From Pseudomonas paracarnis (lineage in GTDB: Bacteria > Pseudomonadota > Gammaproteobacteria > Pseudomonadales > Pseudomonadaceae): a stretch of DNA of 64,000 nucleotides. The notes beneath the pieces were generated by a model that saw nothing but the letters and a program-made list of their open reading frames with translations, made no database searches and was not told the DNA's origin. This document shows, piece after piece, positions 45,744-55,036 of the stretch (its first letter is position 1; the number at the start of each line of letters is the position of its first letter). A program made the translations under genes and the position numbers. The DNA is taken from NCBI RefSeq assembly GCF_904063055.1, contig NZ_CAJFCN010000006.1, forward strand, positions 186,001 through 250,000. The letters run 5' to 3'.

Positions 45744-45773
45744 GTCTGTGGTCCTGACAGCGTGCGAGATAGG

Positions 45774-45803
45774 CATATTACTATGATGTCGATCATAATC
45801 AAA
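45774..45803 (-). promoter_or_regulatory. tetR promoter with operator 1
   Basis: On the minus strand TTGATT (45798-45803) and TAATAT (45774-45779 region) form -35 and -10 elements. The 16-bp palindrome TATGATgtcgATCATA (45782-45797) lies between them, so repressor binding would block the tetR promoter (autoregulation). Confidence 0.68.
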
Positions 45804-45807
45804 ACCG

Positions 45808-45837
45808 TTGACAGCTTTGATTATGATCGACATCATA
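45808..45837 (+). promoter_or_regulatory. SDR-operon promoter with operator 2
   Basis: TTGACA (45808-45813) is a consensus -35. The palindrome TATGATcgacATCATA (45822-45837) covers the -10 position. It is the exact reverse complement of operator 1, and the two together make a 56-base dyad with 22-bp perfect arms. Confidence 0.72.
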
Positions 45838-45868
45838 AAACCTCCTCGCACTCACAGAGCATCACACC

Positions 45869-46657
45869 ATGAGTACTTCCAACACCGTTCTGATCACTGG
45901 CGCTTCGACCGGCATTGGCGCCGCCTACGCCGAACGCTTTGCCGCACGCGGCCACGACCTCGTACTGGTCGCCCGTGACATCACGCGCCTGGAAGCGCTC
46001 GCTGCCCGACTGCGCGAACAGCATGCCGTCAGCATTGATATCCTCCCCGCCGACCTGACCCAGACCGCTGACCTGGCAGCAGTTGAAGCGCGCCTGCGCG
46101 AGGACGCCAACATTGGCACCCTGGTCAACAATGCCGGCGCCGCGCAGTCTGGCGGTTTTATCGAACAGTCCACCGACAGCGTCGCGCAGTTGGTCGCCCT
46201 CAACACCACTGCACTGGTGCGCCTGGCCAGTGCCATCGCCCCGCGCCTGGCGGCAGCGGGCAACGGCGCTATCATCAACATTGGCTCGGTAGTGGGCCTG
46301 GCCCCGGAATTCGGCATGACGGTATACGGCGCGACCAAGGCGTTCGTGCTGTTCCTGTCTCAGGGCATGAGCCTGGAGCTGGCGCCCAAAGGCGTGTACG
46401 TGCAAGCCGTGCTGCCCGCCGCCACGCGTACCGAGATCTGGGAGCGGGCGGGCATTGACATCAACACCCTCACGGACGTGATGGAAGTGGGCGATCTGGT
46501 GGACGCGGCGTTGGTGGGTTTTGATCGCCGCGAGCCGGTGACCATTCCGCCGTTGCAGGACGGCGCCCGTTGGGACGCGTTGCAGGCTGCGCGGCAAGGC
46601 TTGCTGGCACAGATCAAGCAGTCCCAGGTTGCCGAGCGTTACCTGGCCAACGCCTGA
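45869..46657 (+). CDS. SDR-family oxidoreductase
   Basis: 262-residue short-chain dehydrogenase. The cofactor motif is TGASTGIGAAYAERFAARGH, NNAGAAQSGG follows, and the catalytic Ser/Tyr/Lys set is seen in NIGSVVGLAPEFGMTVYGATKAF. Predicted to be NADPH-linked from the Arg-containing loop after the Rossmann strand (VARDITRLEAL). It is the first gene under the TetR-controlled promoter, with an MDR oxidoreductase 62 bases downstream. Substrate unknown. Confidence 0.9.
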   Translation: MSTSNTVLITGASTGIGAAYAERFAARGHDLVLVARDITRLEALAARLREQHAVSIDILPADLTQTADLAAVEARLREDANIGTLVNNAGAAQSGGFIEQSTDSVAQLVALNTTALVRLASAIAPRLAAAGNGAIINIGSVVGLAPEFGMTVYGATKAFVLFLSQGMSLELAPKGVYVQAVLPAATRTEIWERAGIDINTLTDVMEVGDLVDAALVGFDRREPVTIPPLQDGARWDALQAARQGLLAQIKQSQVAERYLANA

Positions 46658-46719
46658 ACAACCGGTAGCAGGCGTGCTGCGCGCCTGCCCCTTCTCACCG
46701 AAGCAACGAGCGTTGAACC

Positions 46720-47748
46720 ATGAAGGCATTTTCCATCGAACGGTACGGCAAACAGCCCGGCCGCCTCACCGAGGCCCCCGCGCCTGTTGTGGGTGAGCAT
46801 GACGTGCTGGTTCAGGTGCGGGCCAGCAGCGTCAATGTGCTGGATGCAAAGATCGCCAAGGGCGAATTCAAACTGATCCTGCCCTATGCGTTGCCGTTGA
46901 CACTGGGCAATGACCTGGCCGGCGTGGTGCTCAGCGTCGGCGCGGCGGTACGACGCTTCAAGCCGGGGGACGAAGTCTACGCTCGCCCGCCCCAGCAACG
47001 TATCGGCACCTTCGCCGAGCGGATTGCCGTGCACGAAGACGCACTGGCGCGCAAACCCGACAACATCACCATGGAGCAAGCCGCGGCCCTGCCCCTGGTC
47101 GCGCTCACGGCGTGGCAGGTGCTGGTGGAAACCGCGAAGCTGAAGAAAGGCCAGAAAGTGTTCATTCATGCGGGCTCAGGCGGGGTGGGCAGTATCGCCA
47201 TCCAGTTGGCCAAGCATTTGGGCGCTTTTGTCGCGACCACCACCAGCACCGCCAATGTGGAGTGGGTCAAAGCGTTGGGCGCAGATGTGGTGGTCGACTA
47301 CAAACAGCAAGCCTTCGAGACCGTGCTGCGGGATTACGATGTGGTGCTGAACAGCCTGGGCCCAGATGCGCTGGCCAAGTCACTGAAGATTCTCAAGCCC
47401 GGCGGTCAGCTCATCTCCATCTCCGGCCCACCGACGCCCGCCTTCGCCCGCGCCCAGAACCTGCCCTGGTTATTGGGCCTGGTCATGGGTGTGTTGAGCA
47501 GCGGTATCCGCAGGAAAGCGCGCAAGCAAGGCGTGAGCTATGACTTTGTCTTCATGCGCGCCAGTGGCGCGCAACTGGATGAAATCACCACGCTGGTCGA
47601 GTCGGGGATTATCCGGCCGGTCATCGACCGAACCTTCCCTTTCGAATCCACAGCCGCGGCCCTGGACTACGTCGAACAAGGCCGTGCCAAAGGCAAAGTG
47701 GTGATCACGATGGAGACGGCACCGCCCGACGCACACCCAGCCGGCTGA
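46720..47748 (+). CDS. MDR-family NADP-dependent alcohol dehydrogenase / quinone oxidoreductase
   Basis: 342-residue medium-chain dehydrogenase/reductase lacking the structural zinc cysteines, thus the quinone-oxidoreductase subgroup. The motifs are VRASSVNVLDAKIAKG, FAERIAVHEDALARKPDN and the cofactor loop AGSGGVGSIAIQLAKHLGA. With the SDR it probably detoxifies reactive carbonyls or quinones and is induced through the TetR repressor. Its 3' end overlaps the convergent EamA gene by 44 bases. Confidence 0.87.
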   Translation: MKAFSIERYGKQPGRLTEAPAPVVGEHDVLVQVRASSVNVLDAKIAKGEFKLILPYALPLTLGNDLAGVVLSVGAAVRRFKPGDEVYARPPQQRIGTFAERIAVHEDALARKPDNITMEQAAALPLVALTAWQVLVETAKLKKGQKVFIHAGSGGVGSIAIQLAKHLGAFVATTTSTANVEWVKALGADVVVDYKQQAFETVLRDYDVVLNSLGPDALAKSLKILKPGGQLISISGPPTPAFARAQNLPWLLGLVMGVLSSGIRRKARKQGVSYDFVFMRASGAQLDEITTLVESGIIRPVIDRTFPFESTAAALDYVEQGRAKGKVVITMETAPPDAHPAG

Positions 47749-48574
47749 TCCACACCGCCCCCAGAATCACCAGACCGCCCAGGGCCAAACGGCCCAGCGG
47801 TTCGTGCTGGTTCCAGATCAGCAGGTTCAGCAGCAACCCCACCGGCACATGCAGGTTGTTCATCACCGCCAGGGTGCCGCCATTGACCAGGCAGGCGCCC
47901 TTGTTCCACCAGTACATGCCCAGCGCGGTGCTGACCAACCCGAGGAACACCAGCACACCCCATTGCAGCGGCGCTTGCGGCAGGAAGTCAGCCTTGCCGA
48001 ACAGCAGGAACGCCGGCAACACCACCAACAAGGCGCCCAGGTAGAAATAACCGAAACGCCGGAAGTGCGGCTGGTCACTGGGATAACGCGCCACCAGGTG
48101 CTTGTACATGACTTGCCCGGCGGCGTAGGTGAAATTGGCCAATTGCAGCAGCAAGAACCCCATCAGGAAATGCGGGGTGATCTGATCGAAACGAATCACC
48201 GCCGCCCCCCCCACCGCCACCAGGGCCGCCACCAGTGCCCAGGGATTGAAGCGACGATTAAGCGCGTCCTCGATCAGGGTCACATGCAGCGGCGTGAGGA
48301 TGGTGAACAGCAGCACTTCCGGCACCGTCAGCACGCGAAAGCTCAGGTACAAGCATACGTAGGTCACGCCGAACTGCAATGCACCGATCACCAACATGCC
48401 GCGCATGAACGCGGGCTCCACCGAGCGCCAGCGCGTCAGCGGGATAAAGATCAGCCCGGCCAGCACCACGCGCACCAGCACCGCAAAGTAGCTGTCGACG
48501 TGACCGGCGAGGTATTCGCCAATCAAGCTGAAGGAAAATGCCTGAATCAGGGTGACAACCAGTAGATAGCCCAT
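47705..48574 (-). CDS. EamA/DMT-family permease
   Basis: 289-residue protein with ten hydrophobic segments and two EamA repeats, starting MGYLLVVTLIQAFSFSLIGEYLAG. YVCLYLSFRVLTVPEVLLFT and FLGLVSTALGMYWWNKGACL mark the two halves. The family exports amino acids, metabolites or drugs; direction and substrate are unknown. Single gene with its own upstream region of 202 bases. Confidence 0.85.
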   Translation of the reverse strand: MGYLLVVTLIQAFSFSLIGEYLAGHVDSYFAVLVRVVLAGLIFIPLTRWRSVEPAFMRGMLVIGALQFGVTYVCLYLSFRVLTVPEVLLFTILTPLHVTLIEDALNRRFNPWALVAALVAVGGAAVIRFDQITPHFLMGFLLLQLANFTYAAGQVMYKHLVARYPSDQPHFRRFGYFYLGALLVVLPAFLLFGKADFLPQAPLQWGVLVFLGLVSTALGMYWWNKGACLVNGGTLAVMNNLHVPVGLLLNLLIWNQHEPLGRLALGGLVILGAVWISRLGVRRAVPSPS

Positions 48575-48644
48575 GCGCGCCTCGTTTCGAATGGGCGCGA
48601 CATTAAAGCTTTTTGGTTTTTGAAGAAACTCGGCGGAAAAAAAA

Positions 48645-48671
48645 CCCGACCTCGCTAAAGCGGCAGTCGGG
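48645..48671 (-). terminator. Rho-independent terminator of azoR
   Basis: CCCGAC and GTCGGG arms with an inner CGC/GCG pairing. Read on the minus strand, a run of eight T follows. Confidence 0.75.
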
Positions 48672-48776
48672 CGGGAGCACTCAGGAGCAAAAGTGCAAAG
48701 GGAGGTTCGATACGCGTACTTGAAGGGTTTGCGTGGGGCTATATAAGCAGCACGGGATTATCTGACGATTAACGCC

Positions 48777-49376
48777 TCAGGCGACCTGGGCCAGTTGCGC
48801 CTTGGCATGATTGACGCCCTTCTCCTGGAAGTCGCCGCCCAGGTTGACGCCTTCGGCGTGAATGAAGGTAACGTCATGAATGCCGATAAATGCCATGACC
48901 TGGCGCAGGTACGGTTCCTGGTGATCCGAGGTGGCGCCAGTGTGGATACCACCGCGTGCGGTGAGCACGATAGCGCGCTTGCCGGTCAACAGACCCTGGG
49001 GCCCGGTGGCGGTGTATTTAAAGGTCACACCGGCCCGCAACACGTGATCCAGCCAGGCTTTAAGGGTGCTCGGAATGGCGAAGTTGTACATCGGCGCGGC
49101 CATCACCAACACGTCGGCGGCCAGCAGTTCGTCAGTTAACTCGTTGGAGCGGTCCAGGGACACCTGTTCGTCGTCGTTACGCTGCTCCGCCGGTTTCATC
49201 CAGCCACCCAGCAGGTTGGCATCCAGATGGGGTACCGGATTGAGCGCTACGTCGCGCACGGTGATGCGGTCTGCCGGATGGGCGACTTGCCATTGGCTGA
49301 TGAACTGTTGGGTGAGCTGGCGGGAAATGGAATCCTGCTGGCGCGCACTGCTTTCGATGATCAGGACATTGGACAT
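48777..49376 (-). CDS. azoR: FMN-dependent NADH-azoreductase AzoR
   Basis: 199-residue flavodoxin-like oxidoreductase reducing quinones and azo dyes. MSNVLIIESSARQQDSISRQ is the FMN phosphate loop; AAPMYNFAIPSTLKAWLDHV and VLTARGGIHTG are the AzoR core, with PYLRQVMAFIGI near the C-terminus. It is separated from the EamA gene by the terminator and is a single gene. The ATG at 49376 is the family start. Confidence 0.93.
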   Translation of the reverse strand: MSNVLIIESSARQQDSISRQLTQQFISQWQVAHPADRITVRDVALNPVPHLDANLLGGWMKPAEQRNDDEQVSLDRSNELTDELLAADVLVMAAPMYNFAIPSTLKAWLDHVLRAGVTFKYTATGPQGLLTGKRAIVLTARGGIHTGATSDHQEPYLRQVMAFIGIHDVTFIHAEGVNLGGDFQEKGVNHAKAQLAQVA

Positions 49377-49527
49377 GGCTTCGTAGGCTCCATCGGTAAT
49401 TGCTGTAAGTCGATGGAGAGAAGGTTAACCAGGGCCTATTCGATAAAAAAGCGCAAAAAACTGCTACAACCCATCTAGAAATTTGTTTATAAGCGGAGTA
49501 TTCCTGTGAGCACGCTCCGCTGTTGCT

Positions 49528-49842
49528 TTATTTTGGCGCGCAGTCTAGGGCAATACGCATCTTGATGATGGCGCGGTTGAACTTGACCGTGGTGTTAGTG
49601 CTTTTGCCAGCAGGCACGGTCACGGTACGACGGCGTGGCGATTCCGGGCCGTTGGTAAAGGTGACCTTGCACACCGCGTCCTTGGCGCCGTAGTTGTTCA
49701 GCTGGATCGAACTGATGTCGCCGTCCACATCGGAGGCGGTGTAATCAATGCTCACGCCATCGATCTTTTTCGTCACGTCGATAGGATAGGCAAACGCGCT
49801 CATCGGCAGCAGCGCCAGCAACACACAACACAATTTTCTCAT
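49528..49842 (-). CDS. Small periplasmic hypothetical protein
   Basis: 104-residue protein with signal peptide (MRKLCCVLLALLPMSAFAYP). The mature part is beta-rich (VSIDYTASDVDGDISSIQLN) with two Cys that may pair and a PRRRTVTVPAGK segment. I do not recognise a named family. It faces the LysR gene across 49 bases, so promoters of the two genes must overlap. A longer frame upstream is not used because it would displace the signal peptide. Confidence 0.72.
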   Translation of the reverse strand: MRKLCCVLLALLPMSAFAYPIDVTKKIDGVSIDYTASDVDGDISSIQLNNYGAKDAVCKVTFTNGPESPRRRTVTVPAGKSTNTTVKFNRAIIKMRIALDCAPK

Positions 49843-49891
49843 TCGGCAGTCTCCAATAAGGACCGCCAGCTTAGGACAAGAGGAGCTCATC

Positions 49892-50815
49892 TTGAAAGCG
49901 CCCCGCGTTACCCTCGATCAATGGCGCACCTTGCAAGCCGTGGTCGACCATGGCGGCTTTGCCCAAGCTGCCGAAGCGCTGCATCGTTCGCAATCTTCAG
50001 TGAGCTACACCGTGGCGCGCATGCAGGACCAACTCGGCGTCCCCTTGCTGCGTATCGACGGGCGCAAGGCGGTGCTGACCGAGGCCGGTGAGGTGCTGCT
50101 GCGCCGATCCCGCCAACTGGTGAAAAACGCCAGCCAGCTGGAGGACCTCGCTCATCATATGGAACAGGGCTGGGAAGCCGAAGTGCGCTTGGTGGTGGAC
50201 GCCGCCTACCCCAGCGCACGTCTCGTTCGCGCATTAACCGCCTTTATGCCGCAAAGCCGTGGCTGCCGGGTGCGCCTGCGCGAAGAAGTACTGTCCGGCG
50301 TCGAAGAGTTGCTGCTCGACGGCATGGCGGACCTGGCCATTTGCGGTTTTATCATCCCGGGCTACCTGGGCACGGAAATGAGCGATGTGGAGTTCGTCGC
50401 CGTGGCCCACCCCGATCACTCGCTGCATCGCCTCAACCGTGAGCTGAGTTTCCACGACCTGGAGAGCCAGATGCAGGTGGTGATCCGTGACTCCGGCCGC
50501 CAACAACCGCGCGACGTCGGCTGGCTCGGCGCCGAACAGCGCTGGACCGTCGGCAGCCTCGCTACCGCGGCCACCTTCGTCGCCAGCGGCCTGGGCTTTG
50601 CCTGGCTGCCCCGGCACATGATCGAGCGCGAACTCAAGGAGGGCGTGCTCAAGCAGCTTCCCCTGGAAAAAGGTGGCAGTCGCAACCCGACGTTTTACCT
50701 GTACTCCAACAAAGACAAACCCTTGGGGCCCGCCACGCAGATCCTCGTGGAATTGCTGCGCACCTTTGACACCGCTCCCCTGGACGCGCCCTTCGCCGCC
50801 CCTCAACAAGCCTGA
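49892..50815 (+). CDS. LysR-family transcriptional regulator (TTG start)
   Basis: 307-residue LysR-type protein, MKAPRVTLDQWRTLQAVVDH. The helix-turn-helix is GFAQAAEALHRSQSSVSYTV (about 22-41), followed by an effector domain. The start is a TTG six bases after AGGAG. It is co-oriented, not divergent, with the hydrolase and ppiA genes (14- and 3-base gaps), an unusual layout for a LysR regulator. The effector is unknown. Confidence 0.87.
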   Translation: MKAPRVTLDQWRTLQAVVDHGGFAQAAEALHRSQSSVSYTVARMQDQLGVPLLRIDGRKAVLTEAGEVLLRRSRQLVKNASQLEDLAHHMEQGWEAEVRLVVDAAYPSARLVRALTAFMPQSRGCRVRLREEVLSGVEELLLDGMADLAICGFIIPGYLGTEMSDVEFVAVAHPDHSLHRLNRELSFHDLESQMQVVIRDSGRQQPRDVGWLGAEQRWTVGSLATAATFVASGLGFAWLPRHMIERELKEGVLKQLPLEKGGSRNPTFYLYSNKDKPLGPATQILVELLRTFDTAPLDAPFAAPQQA

Positions 50816-50829
50816 AACGGAGTTCATCC

Positions 50830-51633
50830 ATGGCCTGGTTCGACCATGAAGGCTGCAGCCTGCATTACGAAGAATATGGCCATGGCAACCCGCTGATCCT
50901 GATCCACGGCCTGGGCTCCAGCAGCCAGGATTGGGAACTGCAAGTACCGGTACTCGCCCGACACTACCACCTGATCGTGGTTGACGTGCGCGGCCATGGT
51001 CGCTCGGACAAACCCCGGGAGCGCTACAGCATCAAGGGGTTCACCTTCGACCTGATCGCGCTGATCGAACACCTCGACCTGCCAGCGGCCCACGTGGTGG
51101 GTTTATCCATGGGCGGCATGATCGCCTTCCAACTGGCGGTGGATGAACCCCGGCGGGTCAAGAGCCTGTGCATCGTCAACAGCACGCCTGAGGTCAAGGT
51201 GCGCAGTGCCGATGACTATTGGCAGTGGGCCAAACGCTGGACCCTGGCCCGTGTGCTCAGCCTGGGCACCATCGGCAAGGCCCTGGGCGATCGGCTGTTC
51301 CCCAAACCTGAGCAGGCCGACCTGCGCCGCAAGATGGCCGAGCGCTGGGCAAGAAACGACAAACGTGCTTATCTCGCCAGCTTCGACGCCATTGTGGGCT
51401 GGGGCGTGCAGGAACAACTGTCGAGAATTACCTGTCCAACCCTGGTCATCAGCGCCGACCATGACTACACCCCCGTGGCGCAGAAAGAAATCTATGTAAA
51501 ACTGCTGCCCGATGCGCGGCTGGTGGTCATCGAAGATTCCCGCCATGCCACGCCCTTGGATCAACCCGAGGTCTTTAACGCGACCTTGCTCGACTTTCTA
51601 AAGACCGTCGAAACCACTACCCAGGACCACTGA
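50830..51633 (+). CDS. Alpha/beta-fold hydrolase
   Basis: 267-residue hydrolase with oxyanion HGLGSSSQDWE, nucleophile elbow GLSMGGM (Ser about 97), catalytic Asp in SADHDYTPV and catalytic His in EDSRHATPLDQP. Likely an esterase or lactonase-like enzyme; the substrate is not identifiable. It lies 14 bases after the LysR stop and 3 bases before ppiA, so the three are one transcript. Confidence 0.86.
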   Translation: MAWFDHEGCSLHYEEYGHGNPLILIHGLGSSSQDWELQVPVLARHYHLIVVDVRGHGRSDKPRERYSIKGFTFDLIALIEHLDLPAAHVVGLSMGGMIAFQLAVDEPRRVKSLCIVNSTPEVKVRSADDYWQWAKRWTLARVLSLGTIGKALGDRLFPKPEQADLRRKMAERWARNDKRAYLASFDAIVGWGVQEQLSRITCPTLVISADHDYTPVAQKEIYVKLLPDARLVVIEDSRHATPLDQPEVFNATLLDFLKTVETTTQDH

Positions 51634-51636
51634 CCC

Positions 51637-52200
51637 ATGCTGAAAAAAATCGCCTTCTTTGCCGGTTCCGCCTTGTTTGCTGCCAACCTGATGGCAGCTG
51701 AGCCGGCCAAGGCGCCACATGTTTTGCTCGACACCACCAACGGCCAGATTGAAATCGAACTGGACCCGGTCAAGGCACCGATCAGCACCAAGAACTTCCT
51801 GGCCTATGTCGACAAGGGCTTCTACACCAATACGATCTTTCACCGCGTGATCCCGGGCTTCATGGTCCAGGGCGGCGGGTTCACCCAGCAAATGTCACAA
51901 AAGCCGACCGAAGCACCGATCAAGAACGAAGCCAGCAATGGCCTGCATAACGTGCGTGGCACCTTGTCCATGGCTCGCACCAATGACCCGAACTCGGCCA
52001 CCAGCCAATTCTTCATCAACGTGGCTGACAATGCCTTCCTCGACCCGGGCCGCGATGCCGGTTATGCCGTGTTCGCCAAAGTGGTCAAGGGCATGGACGT
52101 GGTCGACATCATCGTCAACTCCCAGACCACCACCAAGCAAGGCATGCAGAACGTGCCTATCGATCCTGTGATCATCAAGTCGGCCAAGCGCATCGACTGA
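51637..52200 (+). CDS. ppiA: Periplasmic peptidyl-prolyl cis-trans isomerase PpiA (cyclophilin)
   Basis: 187-residue cyclophilin with signal peptide ([20 protein letters not shown]) and the catalytic/structural motifs [34 protein letters not shown] and [12 protein letters not shown]. The Arg and Phe of the active site are present. Co-transcribed with the hydrolase. It assists folding of exported proteins in the periplasm. Confidence 0.93.
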   Translation: MLKKIAFFAGSALFAANLMAAEPAKAPHVLLDTTNGQIEIELDPVKAPISTKNFLAYVDKGFYTNTIFHRVIPGFMVQGGGFTQQMSQKPTEAPIKNEASNGLHNVRGTLSMARTNDPNSATSQFFINVADNAFLDPGRDAGYAVFAKVVKGMDVVDIIVNSQTTTKQGMQNVPIDPVIIKSAKRID

Positions 52201-52282
52201 GGTCCGCAGGCAGCTTTGCACGGTGCCCGCATGGCACCGTGCACCTTTGAAAGGAGAGCCCGCCCGGCGGGCGTCAAACCTA

Positions 52283-54115
52283 ATGCTCTATCGTCGTTTT
52301 GAACAACTGATCGATATTTTCCGCGACGCCCCCAGCGCGGCCCCTCCCGAAAAAGTCCTGCCCTTCTATCTCTATTACCTGCGCCAGGTGTGGCCGTGCT
52401 TCGCCGCACTGCTGGTGGTGGGGCTGGTCGGCGCCCTGATCGAAGTTGCGTTGTTCAGCTACCTGAGCCGCATCATCGACCTGGCCCAGGGCACGCCACC
52501 GGCGAATTTTTTCCAGACCCACAGCGCCGAGCTGATCTGGATGGCCGTGGTGGCCCTGTTGTTGCGCCCGCTCTTTAACGGCCTGCATGACTTGCTGGTG
52601 CACCAGACCATCAATCCCGGCATGACCAGCCTGATTCGCTGGCAGAACCACAGCTACGTGCTCAAACAGAGCCTGAATTTCTTCCAGAACGACTTTGCCG
52701 GGCGCATCGCCCAGCGGATCATGCAAACCGGCAACTCCTTGCGTGACTCGGCGGTGGCGACCGCAGAAGCTATCTGGCACGTGTCGATCTACGCCATCAG
52801 TGCCCTGGTGTTGTTTGCCGAGGCCGACTGGCGGCTGATGATTCCGCTGATCACCTGGATCGTTTGCTACAGCCTGGCCCTGCGTTACTTCGTGCCTCGC
52901 GTGAAAGAACGCTCGGTGGTCTCCTCGGAGGCGCGCTCCAAGTTGATGGGCCGAATTGTTGACGGCTATACCAATATCACCACCTTGAAGCTGTTCGCCC
53001 ATACCCAGAATGAACAGGAATACGCCAAGCAAGCGATCATCGAGCAGACCGAAAAAACCCAACTGGCCGCCCGCGTGCTCACCAGCATGGACACCGTAAT
53101 CTGTATTCTGAACGGCCTGCTGATCGTCACCACCACCGGCCTGGCCCTGTGGCTGTGGACACAGTCGCTGATTTCCGTGGGCGCGATTGCCCTGGCCACC
53201 GGCCTGGTAATCCGCATCGTCAACATGTCCGGCTGGATCATGTGGGTGGTCAACGGCATCTTCGAAAACATCGGTATCGTGCAGGACGGCCTGAAGACCA
53301 TCGCCCAGCCACTGGCCGTGGTCGATCGTGAAAACGCTCCCCGCCTGACGGTGCCCCACGGCCAGGTGCGCTTCGAGCAGGTGGACTTCCACTACGGCAA
53401 GAAGAGCGGAATCATTGGCGGCCTCAACCTTGAGATCAAGGCCGGGGAAAAGATCGGCTTGATCGGCCCGTCCGGCGCGGGCAAATCGACGCTGGTCAAC
53501 CTGCTGCTGCGCCTTTACGACCTGCAGGGCGGGCGCATCCTCATCGACGGCCAGGACATCGCCGAAGTGGCCCAGGAAAGCCTGCGCGCGCAGATCGGCA
53601 TGATCACCCAAGACACCTCGTTGCTGCACCGCTCGATCCGCGACAACCTGCTGTATGGCAAGCCCGACGCAACTGACGAAGAACTCTGGGCGGCGGTGCA
53701 CAAGGCCCGCGCCGATGAGTTCATCCCGCTGCTGTCGGATTCCGAGGGCCGCACCGGGCTGGATGCCCATGTGGGTGAACGCGGGGTGAAACTCTCCGGC
53801 GGGCAACGCCAGCGTATCGCTATCGCCCGCGTGCTGCTCAAGGACGCGCCGATCCTGATCATGGACGAAGCCACCTCCGCGCTGGACTCGGAAGTAGAAG
53901 CGGCGATCCAGGAGAGCCTGGAAACCTTGATGCAGGGCAAGACGGTGATCGCAATTGCACACCGGTTGTCGACCATCGCACGAATGGACCGCCTGGTGGT
54001 GCTGGAAAAAGGCCAGATTGCCGAGAGCGGCAGCCATTCCGAGTTGCTGGCATACGGCGGGCTTTATTCGCGGTTATGGCAGCATCAGACCGGGGGTTTT
54101 GTCGGCATAGACTGA
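52283..54115 (+). CDS. ABC transporter, fused permease and ATPase (type-1 exporter half)
   Basis: 610-residue MsbA/MDR-like half transporter: six hydrophobic segments in the first half (about 35-300), then an ATPase domain with Walker A IGPSGAGKSTL, signature LSGGQRQR, Walker B ILIMDEATSALDSE and H-loop IAIAHRLSTIARMD. Probably works as a homodimer exporting a lipid or small molecule. MLYRRFEQLIDIFRDAPSAA at ATG 52283 is the start, 82 bases after ppiA. The substrate is unknown. Confidence 0.87.
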   Translation: MLYRRFEQLIDIFRDAPSAAPPEKVLPFYLYYLRQVWPCFAALLVVGLVGALIEVALFSYLSRIIDLAQGTPPANFFQTHSAELIWMAVVALLLRPLFNGLHDLLVHQTINPGMTSLIRWQNHSYVLKQSLNFFQNDFAGRIAQRIMQTGNSLRDSAVATAEAIWHVSIYAISALVLFAEADWRLMIPLITWIVCYSLALRYFVPRVKERSVVSSEARSKLMGRIVDGYTNITTLKLFAHTQNEQEYAKQAIIEQTEKTQLAARVLTSMDTVICILNGLLIVTTTGLALWLWTQSLISVGAIALATGLVIRIVNMSGWIMWVVNGIFENIGIVQDGLKTIAQPLAVVDRENAPRLTVPHGQVRFEQVDFHYGKKSGIIGGLNLEIKAGEKIGLIGPSGAGKSTLVNLLLRLYDLQGGRILIDGQDIAEVAQESLRAQIGMITQDTSLLHRSIRDNLLYGKPDATDEELWAAVHKARADEFIPLLSDSEGRTGLDAHVGERGVKLSGGQRQRIAIARVLLKDAPILIMDEATSALDSEVEAAIQESLETLMQGKTVIAIAHRLSTIARMDRLVVLEKGQIAESGSHSELLAYGGLYSRLWQHQTGGFVGID

Positions 54116-54204
54116 TTTCGCTGGGTAAAGCCCCGCTCAATTCCGAACAATTCTGACAGCTTTCTCTATCTGGCTGGTCTTGCGACACAATCCTGCTGTA
54201 CTGC

Positions 54205-54230
54205 AATCAGGCCCCAGGAGGGCCCTGATT
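54205..54230 (+). other. Leader hairpin upstream of aqpZ
   Basis: AATCAGG(54205-54211) and CCCTGATT (54223-54230) with GC-rich inner pairing form a strong hairpin in the 175-base gap before aqpZ. There is no T run after it, so a simple terminator is doubtful. Confidence 0.35.
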
Positions 54231-54290
54231 TAAGGCGGCAGGGAAGCCACACAGACCGTTAATCAGATAGAGCAATCTAAGGAAGTGTTC

Positions 54291-54992
54291 ATGTCACTGT
54301 TCAAACGTTCCGTAACGGAAGGACTGGGTACGTTTTGGCTGGTGTTGGGTGGCTGCGGGAGTGCGGTATTGGCCGCAGCGTTCCCCAACGTTGGCATCGG
54401 CCTGCTCGGGGTGTCCCTGGCTTTTGGGCTCACGGTGCTGACCATGGCATTTGCCATCGGGCATATCAGCGGCTGTCACCTTAACCCGGCCGTCTCGGTG
54501 GGGTTGGTGGTGGGCGGCAGATTCCCGGCCAGGGAGTTGCCGGCCTACATCGTGTCGCAAGTGATCGGTGGCGCCATCGCCGCCGCACTGCTGTACTTCA
54601 TCGCCAGCGGCAAACCCGGGTTCGAACTGGCCTCCGGGCTGGCAAGCAATGGTTATGGCGAGCATTCACCCGGAGGTTATTCAATGGCGGCAGGCTTTGT
54701 CTGTGAGCTGGTGATGACGGCGATGTTCGTGCTGATCATCCTTGGCGCCACCGACCGTCGAGCCCCGGCAGGCTTCGCGCCCATCGCCATTGGCCTGGGG
54801 CTGACGCTGATCCACCTGATCTCCATCCCGGTGACCAACACCTCGGTCAACCCGGCCCGCAGCACAGGGCCTGCGTTGATTGTCGGCGGCTGGGCGCTGC
54901 AACAATTGTGGCTGTTCTGGCTCGCGCCGATCCTCGGCGCGGTGATCGGCGGCATTACGTACCGATGGTTGGGTGCAGAAAAAACAGCTTGA
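54291..54992 (+). CDS. aqpZ: Aquaporin Z
   Basis: Water channel of the inner membrane. The 233-residue protein has six membrane segments and both NPA boxes: [15 protein letters not shown] and [14 protein letters not shown]. The Cys-containing GGCGSAVLA segment near the start is typical of AqpZ. The ATG at 54291 with AAGGAAG upstream is chosen over a GTG two codons upstream. Single gene, ended by a REP hairpin. Confidence 0.93.
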   Translation: MSLFKRSVTEGLGTFWLVLGGCGSAVLAAAFPNVGIGLLGVSLAFGLTVLTMAFAIGHISGCHLNPAVSVGLVVGGRFPARELPAYIVSQVIGGAIAAALLYFIASGKPGFELASGLASNGYGEHSPGGYSMAAGFVCELVMTAMFVLIILGATDRRAPAGFAPIAIGLGLTLIHLISIPVTNTSVNPARSTGPALIVGGWALQQLWLFWLAPILGAVIGGITYRWLGAEKTA

Positions 54993-54999
54993 CCCAATC

Positions 55000-55031
55000 C
55001 CTGTAGGAGCGAGCTTGCTCGCTCCTACAGG
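55000..55031. repeat. Compact REP palindrome
   Basis: cctgtaggagcgagc followed by ttgctcgctcctacagg, a near-perfect inverted repeat with no spacer region, between the convergent aqpZ and acyltransferase genes. It may double as a terminator. Confidence 0.82.
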
Positions 55032-55036
55032 GTGTT

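Noticed and set aside
52280..54037. A 585-codon open frame on the minus strand opposite the ABC exporter
   Set aside because: Shadow frame; Gln/His/Val-rich composition and no family motifs, while the plus strand carries Walker A, signature and Walker B.
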